Part shown: positions 6,948 through 14,786 of the stretch, one piece after another
How the letters are laid out: each line of letters starts with the position of its first letter
How positions within the stretch are numbered: the stretch's first letter is position 1
From: an uncultured Gammaproteobacteria bacterium
Lineage (GTDB): Bacteria; Pseudomonadota; Gammaproteobacteria; PS1; Pseudothioglobaceae
Direction of reading: 5' to 3'
Assembly: GCA_929200175.1 (NCBI GenBank)
Contig: CAKMYR010000006.1
Coordinates: 1 to 25,046, forward strand
DNA length: 25,046 nt
Notes under the pieces: model-generated
The model's input: only the letters and a program-made list of their open reading frames with translations
The model's database searches: none
Told to the model about the DNA's origin: nothing
Translations under genes and position numbers: made by a program

Positions 6948-7835
6948 TCAAATTAATCCAAGTGATAGTAAATCATCTTCCACAATAGACTGATACTCTT
7001 TTGATAACTTAGTAAGTGGTAATCTAATACCGCTTTTGCATTTATTCATTCTATATAATGCCCATTTAACAGGAATTGGATTAGATTCTATGAATAAATT
7101 TTTATTAAGGTTATTTAATTTTTTATTTGTTTTTATAGCCATATCAGAATCACCATTAAGAGCCATATTATAAACTTTTGCTATCATTTTAGGTACGACA
7201 TTTGCAGTTACTGAAATACCTCCATGCCCTCCTGCTAAAATAAAATCAACTGCAGTATAATCATCTCCACTATATAATAAAAAATCTTTAGGACATTTTG
7301 CAACAATCTCTCTAGCTATATCAAGATCGCCAGTAGCATCTTTAACGCCTATTATTTTTTCAATCGATGCAAGGCGTTTAATAGTATCAACTGATAAATC
7401 AACAGCTGTTCTTGTAGGTACATTATACAAAATTTGATTAATATCAACTGACTCTGCTATAGTTTTATAATGCTGATAAAGTCCTTCTTGGGTTGGCTTA
7501 TTATAATAAGGAGTTACCAATAAACAAGCATTGGCTCCGGCATCTTTAGCAAGGCTTGTTAATTCAATTGCCTCAGTAGTAGAATTAGCGCCAGTTCCAG
7601 CAATAACAGCAATACGATTATTAGCAAATTTAACTGTTTTTTTAACTACTTCTATATGCTCATCATTATCTAGTGTAGCGCTTTCTCCTGTTGTGCCAAC
7701 TGAGACAATAGCTTTTGTGCCAGAATCAATATGAAATTCAACTAAAGATTGCAAACAATCAAAATCAATTGAACCATCTTCAAGCATGGGAGTTATTAAG
7801 GCTACCATAGAGCCAGTTAAACGATAATTTGTCAT
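6948..7835 (-). CDS. dapA: 4-hydroxy-tetrahydrodipicolinate synthase
   Basis: DapA condenses pyruvate with aspartate semialdehyde, the first committed step to diaminopimelate and lysine. The 295-residue TIM barrel shows GTTGES (47-52), the Schiff-base Lys165 in GVKDATG, catalytic Tyr137 and Arg142 in YNVPTRT, the VTPYYNKPTQEGLYQHY stretch (107-123) and YSGDD. Length matches the family. It begins a dapA-bamC-ligA transcript. The preceding gene, trmD, ends 86 bases upstream, leaving room for the promoter seen at 7864-7872. Another lysine gene, dapE, lies just beyond trmD. Confidence 0.96.
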   Translation of the reverse strand: MTNYRLTGSMVALITPMLEDGSIDFDCLQSLVEFHIDSGTKAIVSVGTTGESATLDNDEHIEVVKKTVKFANNRIAVIAGTGANSTTEAIELTSLAKDAGANACLLVTPYYNKPTQEGLYQHYKTIAESVDINQILYNVPTRTAVDLSVDTIKRLASIEKIIGVKDATGDLDIAREIVAKCPKDFLLYSGDDYTAVDFILAGGHGGISVTANVVPKMIAKVYNMALNGDSDMAIKTNKKLNNLNKNLFIESNPIPVKWALYRMNKCKSGIRLPLTKLSKEYQSIVEDDLLSLGLI

Positions 7836-7863
7836 TTATTTTCAAATAAATTTAATCACGAAC

Positions 7864-7872
7864 ATTATAGCA
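7864..7872 (-). promoter_or_regulatory. Candidate extended -10 promoter for dapA
   Basis: Read on the minus strand, 7872-7864 is TGCTATAAT, an extended -10 box (TGn plus TATAAT). A start near 7857 would give a leader of about 22 bases before the dapA ATG at 7835. No good -35 is visible. Confidence 0.55.
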
Positions 7873-7921
7873 AACTTAACAAACAACTAAAGATTGTTTT
7901 ATAATTTTTAAAACCTTATAG

Positions 7922-8608
7922 TTATTTTTCATCTTTTAAAGCTAAAATGTCTTTTCGTTTTTGTTTTGTTCTTTTGATAGATTGTTGCAATCTCCAATGA
8001 TTAATGCTGGCTGTATTGCCACTTAATAAAACTTCTGGCACTTTTTGTCCGTCTATTTGTTGAGGGCGAGTATATTGAGGAAAATTAAGCAAACCATTGG
8101 TAAATGAATCATTTAAAGAATCTTTATTACCTAACACTTCTGATACTTGCCTTCCTATAGCATCAATTAATACCATAGCGGCTAACTCTCCACCACTAAT
8201 AATATAATCTCCAATTGATATTTCCATATCTATATCTTTTTCTATTACCCGCTCATCTATACCTTCATAACGGCCACAAAGTAAAGTGATTGAATCAATA
8301 TTTGATAATTTGTTGGCGATTTTATGATTAAATTTTTCTCCTTGGGGTGAAAGATATATAACTTTAGTATTGGGATTAGCTTGTTTGATTTTATTAATAC
8401 AATCACGAATTGGCTTAACTTGCATAACCATACCAGCCCCGCCACCATAAGGCTTATCATCAATATTATTATGTTTATTATCACTAAAATCTCTTAATTG
8501 CCAAGTATTAATAGATAGGATAGATTTATTAATTGCTCTTGCAATTACACCTTCTTCTTTAATTGCTTTAAACATATCTGGAAAAAGAGTAATAACTTCA
8601 AATTTCAT
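7922..8608 (-). CDS. trmD: tRNA (guanine37-N1)-methyltransferase
   Basis: TrmD methylates G37 next to the anticodon of tRNAs reading CNN and some other codons, preventing frameshifts. One substrate class is the tRNA-Leu(UAG) encoded about 5 kb away. The 228-residue SPOUT protein shows the trefoil-knot motifs YLSPQG (85-90), LLCGRYEGIDER (109-120) and SIGDYIISGGELAAM (131-145). The catalytic pair Arg153 and Asp167 are kept, as is the FPQYTRP to VLLSGN C-terminal region. It is slightly shorter than E. coli TrmD (255). The classical rpsP-rimM-trmD-rplS neighbours are missing. trmD sits four bases after dapE at the end of a mixed run, with dapA next. Confidence 0.95.
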   Translation of the reverse strand: MKFEVITLFPDMFKAIKEEGVIARAINKSILSINTWQLRDFSDNKHNNIDDKPYGGGAGMVMQVKPIRDCINKIKQANPNTKVIYLSPQGEKFNHKIANKLSNIDSITLLCGRYEGIDERVIEKDIDMEISIGDYIISGGELAAMVLIDAIGRQVSEVLGNKDSLNDSFTNGLLNFPQYTRPQQIDGQKVPEVLLSGNTASINHWRLQQSIKRTKQKRKDILALKDEK

Positions 8609-8612
8609 AGTT

Positions 8613-9743
8613 TTAAACCAATATTTTTTTTAAAATCTGATAATAAATATCAGTCAAATCTTCCAAATCTTTAACTTTAACACACTCATTTACTTGGTGA
8701 ATAGTAGCATTTAAATGGCCTAATTCAACTAATTCTGAATTTAATATTGGAACGATAAATCTGCCATCAGAAGTACCGCCAGAAGTTGATAATTCTGCAT
8801 TAATATTTTTGACAGATTTAATTGCTTCAAGACAACTTTTTATTAATTTACCAGATGAAGTTAAAAAAGGATTGCCAGAATTATGCCAATCTATTTTGTA
8901 ATTTAAATTATATTTATTTAATATATTTAAGGTTCTGGTTTTTAGTTCTTCAGCAGTAACTTGGGTTGAATATCTAAAATTAAAATCTATTTCAATATCT
9001 TCGGGGATAACATTAGTCGCCCCTACTCCAGCATTGATATTAGATATTTGAAAACTAGTAGCTGGGAAATAATCATTACCTTCATCCCATAATTCATTAC
9101 ATAAATCATTTAATGCCGGTAAAGATAAATGAATGGGGTTTTTAGCAAGATGAGGGTAAGCTATATGACCTTGCTTGCCAATAATTTTTAATCTTGCATT
9201 TAATGAACCACGGCGTCCATTTTTAACAAAATCTGCTAATTCATTAACTGAAGATGGTTCACCAACTAAGCAATAATCTACATTTTGCCCTTTGTCTTTT
9301 AAATAATGTGCGACCTTTATAGTGCCATCTATAGCAGGGCCTTCTTCATCTGATGTTATTAAAAATCCAATTTTTCCTTTATGTTGAGGAAAATCTTTAA
9401 TAAATCTTTCGGTAGCAATAACCATAGCTGCTAAAGATCCTTTCATATCTGCAGCGCCTCTACCATATAAAATTCCTTCTTTTACCTCTGGATTAAATGG
9501 ATTTGTATGCCAGCTCTTAACATCGCCCACTGGCACAACATCAGTATGTCCAGCAAAAACAAAAACTTTACCATTATTGCCTTGCATTGCCCATAAATTA
9601 TCAACTTGGCCAAACTTTAAATGATTTATGTTAAATCCAATTTTCTCTAATCTGTTTGCAATAATAGTCTGACAACCATTATCATTAGGGGTAACAGAAT
9701 CTATTTGAATTAAATCTTTTGCTAACTCTAGTACATCACTCAT
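8613..9743 (-). CDS. dapE: Succinyl-diaminopimelate desuccinylase
   Basis: DapE is a two-zinc M20-family hydrolase that removes succinate from N-succinyl-diaminopimelate on the way to lysine and peptidoglycan. The 376-residue product has all the metal ligands: His66 in AGHTDVVP, Asp99 in GRGAADMKGS, Glu134 next to catalytic Glu133 in TSDEEGPA, Glu162 in VGEPSS and His349 in HQVNE. The STSGGTSDGRF stretch is typical of DapE rather than other M20 enzymes. Presence of DapE implies the succinylase branch of the pathway. It starts two bases after the ccmI stop and is followed four bases later by trmD. Confidence 0.95.
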   Translation of the reverse strand: MSDVLELAKDLIQIDSVTPNDNGCQTIIANRLEKIGFNINHLKFGQVDNLWAMQGNNGKVFVFAGHTDVVPVGDVKSWHTNPFNPEVKEGILYGRGAADMKGSLAAMVIATERFIKDFPQHKGKIGFLITSDEEGPAIDGTIKVAHYLKDKGQNVDYCLVGEPSSVNELADFVKNGRRGSLNARLKIIGKQGHIAYPHLAKNPIHLSLPALNDLCNELWDEGNDYFPATSFQISNINAGVGATNVIPEDIEIDFNFRYSTQVTAEELKTRTLNILNKYNLNYKIDWHNSGNPFLTSSGKLIKSCLEAIKSVKNINAELSTSGGTSDGRFIVPILNSELVELGHLNATIHQVNECVKVKDLEDLTDIYYQILKKILV

Positions 9744-9745
9744 TT

Positions 9746-10927
9746 TTATTTAAACTCCAAATTAATTATAGGATTTTTTTCAACATGTATGATATCACTT
9801 ATTACCTCTATATCATCTTCTTGTTTGATAGCATTGCCGGTTTTACTAATTCTAGCAACTGCAATAACTTTTTTAAATTGTGAAAGTTTTCTACTTGGGA
9901 TAATTGAATCAATATCTTTTAAAACTACTTCATTTGAAAAATCTTTAAGTTTTATTTTTTTAATTGCTATTGGCATTGGGGTTTTTTTATCAGCTTTAAC
10001 ATAAATCATTACATAATCATTTTGACTTCTTGAAGATAAAATTTCATCTGAAAAAGTAACTTTTATAGTAATAAAATTATCCTTATAGTCAAGTCCATCT
10101 TCTTTATGGTTAATCTCTTCTTCTTTAATCATTTGAGACAATTCATTCAATAAATTTTTTACTACTTGTTTGTATTGGCTATCTGCTGGCAATAAAGATA
10201 AAGAGCGCTGCCAAAATGATTGTGCTGAATTAAAATCTCTTAGGCTAACTGCATGAATGCCAGCTAAGTATAAAGCATCAGGTGAATATGGATTAATTTC
10301 TAAAGCTTGATTAATTAGCTCAATAGGGCGTCCAGATAAGGTATTAGTATTACTTGCAAGAATAGCTGCGTATTCTGTTAATAATTCTTGATTCTGTGAA
10401 TCTAATTGATATGATTTTTCATAAGCTTGAATTGCTTTATCTTGCTCATTTAGATCTGAATAAATAATAGCAAGAGCATGCCATGCTAAAGCGTCTTGTG
10501 GATTTTCTGCTAAATAATTTTCTATAATAGTATATTGTTTAATATTATCTTGTGCTTTATTAACTGGCTCGTAATTAGATAAAATTTTATAAAAACCAAA
10601 TGATGATGTTATTATGAAAATAACAAGAAATCCGATAATATAAATAGGTTTTTTCTTAACTTTTTTTTGATAAGTATCAGTAGGGTTAAGATTAGAATTA
10701 GAATTTTTTGTAATATCATTCTTAGCATTATCAAATTGGTTTGGATCGATTAAATTTAGCTGTAAATCTGCTTGTAATTCTTGTTTTTTTTGTTCATCAA
10801 TTAAAGTATTAGATTTTTCTATATCTAATGAATTATCTTTAAGCGGATGATATAAATACCATGCTAGCCAAATTAAAGAAGCAGCAATCATAATTGCAAA
10901 CAAAATATATAAAATATAAATATCCAT
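9746..10927 (-). CDS. ccmI: Cytochrome c maturation protein CcmI (CycH-like)
   Basis: CcmI chaperones apocytochrome c for heme attachment. The 393-residue product has two transmembrane helices (about 2-26 and 94-114) flanking a cytoplasmic loop, TPR repeats (about 145-250, AWHALAIIYSDLNEQDKAI and similar) and a C-terminal periplasmic domain. That last domain has the VxxxARxSxxGxA pattern (VIAVARISKTGNA) and the YVKADKKTPMPIAIKKI stretch typical of CcmI. E. coli carries this role as the C-terminal half of CcmH. It sits three bases after ccmF. The genes usually found between them, for CcmG and CcmH, are absent, so they must lie elsewhere if present. Confidence 0.82.
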   Translation of the reverse strand: MDIYILYILFAIMIAASLIWLAWYLYHPLKDNSLDIEKSNTLIDEQKKQELQADLQLNLIDPNQFDNAKNDITKNSNSNLNPTDTYQKKVKKKPIYIIGFLVIFIITSSFGFYKILSNYEPVNKAQDNIKQYTIIENYLAENPQDALAWHALAIIYSDLNEQDKAIQAYEKSYQLDSQNQELLTEYAAILASNTNTLSGRPIELINQALEINPYSPDALYLAGIHAVSLRDFNSAQSFWQRSLSLLPADSQYKQVVKNLLNELSQMIKEEEINHKEDGLDYKDNFITIKVTFSDEILSSRSQNDYVMIYVKADKKTPMPIAIKKIKLKDFSNEVVLKDIDSIIPSRKLSQFKKVIAVARISKTGNAIKQEDDIEVISDIIHVEKNPIINLEFK

Positions 10928-10930
10928 TAA

Positions 10931-12829
10931 TTATTTATGATTTATTTTTAATCTATAACGTCTATCAAATACAGCTAATAAAGCTCCTATTATAATAAAG
11001 ATGCCACCTAACCATATCATTCTAACAAAAGGCTTATAATGTATTCTTAAACTCCAGGCATCGTTTTCTAATTGCTCGCCTAATACTACATAAATATCTC
11101 TAAAAAACCCAGCATCAATGGCAGCTTCAGTCATAACCGCAGTAGAGTAATATCGTTTTTCTGGCTCTAATATTATTTGGTTTTGATTACGAGTAACTTC
11201 AATATTACCCTTATGTCCACCATAATTTTCTTTGCTAAATTCTTCTGCACCTTTGAAAGTAAAATTATATCCAGCTAAATTAATTGAGTTATTAATATCC
11301 ATCTTAATATCTTTTTCTTCACTAAATTGACTAGTAACAGTTGCTCCTAAAACTAAAATAGCAATCCCAATATGAGCTACTATCATGCCAAGAAAAGATC
11401 TATTAATTAATCCTTTTGTAAAGCGCTGAATAAACAATACTAAAGAATGTACAGTTATCCAACAAAATATCATTAAAGCTAACAATACAAAAATATTATC
11501 CAATAAATATATACCTAATATAAATATCAATAAGTTAACAATCCAAATAATTTTTAATTTTTTAAATAATCTAGCAAAATTATCTTGTTTCCATCGAAAA
11601 AATATACTAATAGCCATAATAAAAAACATTGGGGCGACAATAGATGAAAATACTATGTCAAAATAAGGCTTACCAACAGAAACTTTTGCAATATCTAACA
11701 TTTCTAATAATAATGGATATAATGTGCCCAAAAAGACCACAAAAAAAGCAGCCACTAAAAAAATATTATTAATAAGCAAGCCGCTTTCGCGTGATAACAA
11801 AGAAAATTTATTTTTGCTATCCATAAATTTTAATCTTAATACATACAATAATAATGAACCCCCAACAATAATAGCTAAAAATATCAAAATAAATAAACCT
11901 ATAGTTGGATTAGATGCAAAAGAATGAACTGATGTTAAAACACCTGATCTAACTAAAAAAGCCCCTAATAAACTTAAGGCAAAACTAGCAATAGCCAATA
12001 AAACAGTCCAATGTTTAAAAGCCCCTCTTTTTTCACTTACGCTTAATGAATGGACTAATGCTGTAGCTGTTAACCATGGCATAAATGAAGCATTTTCAAC
12101 TGGATCCCAGAACCACCAGCCACCCCATCCTAATTCATAATAAGCCCACCAGCTTCCTAATGTAATTCCTAAAGTTAAAAAAGCCCAAGCCGTCAAAGTC
12201 CAAGGACGCGACCATCTAAGCCAAGTGGAATCAAATTTACCACGAATTAATGCTGATAGAACAAAAGCAAATGGCACTGCCATACCAACATAACCTATAT
12301 AAAGCAATGGGGGATGTACAATTAAACCAAAGTCTTGTAATAATGGATTTAATTCTACGCCTTGAATTGGAACAATATTTAAACGCTCAAAAGGGTTTGA
12401 AGTAAATAATAAAAGAGATAAAAATCCAACACTAACTATGCCTAAAATAATAATAATATGATTTAATATTTCTTTAGGTAAAGATTTAGAAAATATAGAT
12501 ACCGCAACACTCCAAATAGCTAAAACCAATACCCATAATAATAAAGAGCCTTCATGTGCTCCCCAAGTTGCTGATAATTTAAACATTGTAGGTAATTCGG
12601 TATTAGAATTATGCGCTACATATTTAACAGAAAAATCATCTATAAGAAAAGCGTATATTAAAAGCAAAAAAGATACTAAAATCCAAAAAAAATGAATCCA
12701 AACTAAAGGCTTAGATAATCTGGATAATAAATAATTATTACTAATAAATGCAAAACTTGGTAAAAAAACTTGCAACAAAGCAAATACCAAAGCTAGAATT
12801 AATGCAAAATGACCTATTTCCGCTAACAT
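10931..12829 (-). CDS. ccmF: Cytochrome c heme lyase subunit CcmF
   Basis: CcmF attaches heme to apocytochrome c with CcmH/CcmI and takes heme from CcmE. The 632-residue, heavily hydrophobic product has the WWD heme-handling motif (GWGGWWFWDPVENASFMPW, about residues 234-252), conserved His172 in VHPPLLYIGY and His260, and the periplasmic loop motifs ATWGAHEGSLLLW (88-100) and LVRSGVLTSVHSFA. About 14 membrane helices are expected, and the length matches E. coli (647). It follows serB by four bases and precedes ccmI by three. Its presence indicates a System I cytochrome c pathway and so a respiratory chain with c-type cytochromes. Confidence 0.95.
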   Translation of the reverse strand: MLAEIGHFALILALVFALLQVFLPSFAFISNNYLLSRLSKPLVWIHFFWILVSFLLLIYAFLIDDFSVKYVAHNSNTELPTMFKLSATWGAHEGSLLLWVLVLAIWSVAVSIFSKSLPKEILNHIIIILGIVSVGFLSLLLFTSNPFERLNIVPIQGVELNPLLQDFGLIVHPPLLYIGYVGMAVPFAFVLSALIRGKFDSTWLRWSRPWTLTAWAFLTLGITLGSWWAYYELGWGGWWFWDPVENASFMPWLTATALVHSLSVSEKRGAFKHWTVLLAIASFALSLLGAFLVRSGVLTSVHSFASNPTIGLFILIFLAIIVGGSLLLYVLRLKFMDSKNKFSLLSRESGLLINNIFLVAAFFVVFLGTLYPLLLEMLDIAKVSVGKPYFDIVFSSIVAPMFFIMAISIFFRWKQDNFARLFKKLKIIWIVNLLIFILGIYLLDNIFVLLALMIFCWITVHSLVLFIQRFTKGLINRSFLGMIVAHIGIAILVLGATVTSQFSEEKDIKMDINNSINLAGYNFTFKGAEEFSKENYGGHKGNIEVTRNQNQIILEPEKRYYSTAVMTEAAIDAGFFRDIYVVLGEQLENDAWSLRIHYKPFVRMIWLGGIFIIIGALLAVFDRRYRLKINHK

Positions 12830-12833
12830 ATTC

Positions 12834-13655
12834 TTATTCCGTAAAAAAATCCATTATTTTATCTAAACCACCAAAATTAATAATAATATCAGCGCTATCA
12901 ATTACTTTAGGTTTAGCATGATAGGCAACTGATAATCCTGCTTCATTTAACATAAGTAAGTCATTATCCCCATCGCCAATTGCAATTACTCTTTTAGTAG
13001 ATATATTATTTTTGTTACATAACTCTAACAAAAAATCTTGTTTTGCTTTAGCGTTGATAATTTTTCCTTCTATCTCTCCTGTTAATATTTTATCTTTTAC
13101 TTTTAAAAAATTAGCTTTAGAATAATCAAGTCCAATATTTTTTGCTATCATATCAGTAAAATATGTAAATCCTCCAGAAACTACTGCAGTTTTAATATTT
13201 TTATTTTTAAAAAATTTAATTAATTCTCTAGCTCCGATATTTAATCTTAGTTTTTGGTTGTAAACTTTCTCAAGCACACCATAATCTAGTCCTTTTAATA
13301 ACTTTACTCGTTCTATCAATGCAGAATCAAAATCTATTTCACCTAACATAGCTTTAGCGGTGATTTTTGACACCTGTGGCTTAAGTCCAATAAAACTAGC
13401 AATTTCATCAATACACTCAATATTAATCAAGGTTGAATCCATATCGCTAATAAACAATGCAGTTTTTTGAAAATCAAAATGATTTGGAAGATAATTAAAA
13501 TCTATTTTATATTTTTGCCTTAAGTTATTAAGATTGATTTTTTGATTTAAATAAAAACGAATATGACTATCATATAAAGTCATATCAAAATCATAATAAT
13601 TGGCAATATGTTTAGCTATTTTTAAATCATTACTATGTTGAATGATGGTTTGCAT
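12834..13655 (-). CDS. serB: Phosphoserine phosphatase
   Basis: SerB removes phosphate from phosphoserine, the last step of serine synthesis. The 273-residue HAD-family product has the nucleophile motif DMDST (Asp71, Asp73), motif II SGGFTYF and motif III IGDGDNDLLML, plus the ECIDEIASF cap segment of SerB. It is shorter than E. coli SerB (322) because the N-terminal extension is reduced to about 65 residues. It is the first gene of a tight run serB-ccmF-ccmI-dapE-trmD, with gaps of 2-4 bases. The upstream 142 bases separate it from tRNA-Leu. Confidence 0.94.
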   Translation of the reverse strand: MQTIIQHSNDLKIAKHIANYYDFDMTLYDSHIRFYLNQKINLNNLRQKYKIDFNYLPNHFDFQKTALFISDMDSTLINIECIDEIASFIGLKPQVSKITAKAMLGEIDFDSALIERVKLLKGLDYGVLEKVYNQKLRLNIGARELIKFFKNKNIKTAVVSGGFTYFTDMIAKNIGLDYSKANFLKVKDKILTGEIEGKIINAKAKQDFLLELCNKNNISTKRVIAIGDGDNDLLMLNEAGLSVAYHAKPKVIDSADIIINFGGLDKIMDFFTE

Positions 13656-13701
13656 TGCTATAATTATAATTTAATAGTACGCAATAAATAAATGATGTAA
13701 C

Positions 13702-13709
13702 ACTATACC
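13702..13709 (-). promoter_or_regulatory. Candidate promoter for the serB-ccmF-ccmI-dapE-trmD run
   Basis: On the minus strand GGTATAGT precedes serB with a TG just before it, giving an extended -10 like TGGTATAGT (5/6 matches to TATAAT at 13707-13702). The leader would be about 40 bases. A perfect TATAAT at 13668-13663 is an alternative, but it would place the start at the ATG itself. Confidence 0.4.
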
Positions 13710-13797
13710 ATTTCCTAATGATTTTATGGATTAATTATAGTAAATAAAACAGGCAAAAACAAACTCTTTAAGTATTTAAATAAGTTATTGTTTTAAT

Positions 13798-13882
13798 TGG
13801 TGCGGAAGGAGAGACTCGAACTCTCACGTCTTTTGACACTGGAACCTAAATCCAGCGTGTCTACCAATTCCACCACTCCCGC
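13798..13882 (-). tRNA. tRNA-Leu (anticodon UAG)
   Basis: The minus strand folds as a class II tRNA: acceptor GCGGGAG pairs with CTTCCGC (one G-U pair), with a D-loop containing GGTAGACA. The anticodon stem is CTGGA/TCCAG, with loop TTTAGGT giving anticodon TAG (bases 13848-13846). A long variable arm (TGTCAAAAGACG) and the T-arm GAGAGTTCGAGTCTCTC follow. The 3' CCA is encoded (13800-13798). It reads CUN leucine codons. It stands alone, with a TATAAT on the minus strand at 13898-13893, ten bases upstream of the mature 5' end. Confidence 0.96.
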
Positions 13883-13892
13883 AAAATCTGTG

Positions 13893-13898
13893 ATTATA
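13893..13898 (-). promoter_or_regulatory. -10 box for tRNA-Leu
   Basis: A perfect TATAAT on the minus strand, 10 bases before the tRNA 5' end. The -35 region is weak. Confidence 0.5.
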
Positions 13899-13965
13899 CC
13901 TAAAATAATAAACCTTAATACTTATACATTATTGTGAAAAATTTATCTGTGCGCTCAAACAATAT

Positions 13966-13971
13966 TATAAT
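13966..13971 (+). promoter_or_regulatory. -10 box for the ion channel gene
   Basis: TATAAT lies about 44 bases before the ATG at 14016, with TTATCT 17 bases upstream as a poor -35 (3 of 6 matches). Confidence 0.4.
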
Positions 13972-14015
13972 TTACCAAGATAGAATATTTATTTTTAACC
14001 TTTTGTTACTTTAAA

Positions 14016-14783
14016 ATGCTTGAAAAAATTAATGACAAACTAATATCACTGCATAACAATAAATTATTTGAAAGCTTGGTTATTGCCGTTATAATTTTAT
14101 CCTCGCTACTTATTGGAGCAAAAACATATAATATTAATCATAACTATTTGATAGTTTTAGAGTATTTAGACACTGCTGTTACTTTATTCTTCTTAACAGA
14201 AATTGTTCTTAGATTTTTATCCTGGCAACACAAATTAACATTTTTTAAAAATGGCTGGAATCTCTTTGATTTTTTAATAGTAACCATTAGCCTAATTCCT
14301 ATTAATGAGAGTGAATTTATACTACTTGCTAGATTAATTAGAATATTTAGAGTTTTAAGGCTAGTCTCTGCGATTCCAGAGCTAAGAAAACTTGTAACAG
14401 CACTAATAAAAGCTCTGCCTTCTATGGGATATGTGGTTCTTATGATGTTTATTTTATTTTATATTTACGCCACAGTTGGTAGTTTTCTGTTTGCAGATAT
14501 TAATAGTGAATTATGGGGCAATATTACTATTTCTATGCTCACTCTTTTTAGGGTAATTACTTTTGAAGACTGGACTGATGTAATGTACGAAACTATGCAA
14601 CAACATAAATGGAGCTGGATATATTATTTATCATTTATCTTTTTTAATGCTTTTGTTTTTTTAAATATGATGATTGGTATTATCATTGAAAAAATGAATA
14701 TTAGTCAAGCAAAAGATCGCGACAATTTACTTAAACAAATCAATAAAAAATTATATGATATTGAGCAAAAAATTAAAAAATAA
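14016..14783 (+). CDS. Single-domain voltage-gated cation channel (BacNaV-like)
   Basis: This 255-residue protein looks like a NaChBac/NavAb-type channel that would work as a tetramer in the inner membrane. It has six membrane segments. S4 carries Arg106, Arg109, Arg112 and Arg115 at three-residue steps (ARLIRIFRVLRL), the voltage-sensor pattern. S5 is at about 136-158, the pore helix and filter follow (LTLFRVITFEDWTDVMYE), and S6 is at about 201-225. A helical, charged C-terminus (about 232-255) resembles the coiled coil that holds these tetramers together. The filter is T182-F-E184-D185-W-T-D188. NavAb has TLESWSM and the engineered Ca-selective CavAb has TLDDWSD, so the Asp at the second and last filter positions hints at calcium passage. 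The gene stands alone and meets the S41 peptidase end to end, with a three-base gap. Confidence 0.85.
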   Translation: MLEKINDKLISLHNNKLFESLVIAVIILSSLLIGAKTYNINHNYLIVLEYLDTAVTLFFLTEIVLRFLSWQHKLTFFKNGWNLFDFLIVTISLIPINESEFILLARLIRIFRVLRLVSAIPELRKLVTALIKALPSMGYVVLMMFILFYIYATVGSFLFADINSELWGNITISMLTLFRVITFEDWTDVMYETMQQHKWSWIYYLSFIFFNAFVFLNMMIGIIIEKMNISQAKDRDNLLKQINKKLYDIEQKIKK

Positions 14784-14786
14784 AAT

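Noticed and set aside
8257..8484. 75-codon minus-strand frame within trmD
   Set aside because: Different frame inside a gene with all TrmD motifs; hydrophobic low-complexity product with no family likeness.
7922..8608. TrmD seemed to lack its catalytic Asp (GLLN in place of GLLD)
   Set aside because: The catalytic Asp is the one in NDSF (residue 167), which is present; the Asn is at a different position.
13663..13668. TATAAT on the minus strand 7 bases before the serB ATG, as a leaderless promoter
   Set aside because: No -35 or TGn supports it, and the region is A/T-rich enough to give the box by chance; the TGGTATAGT box upstream is the better choice.
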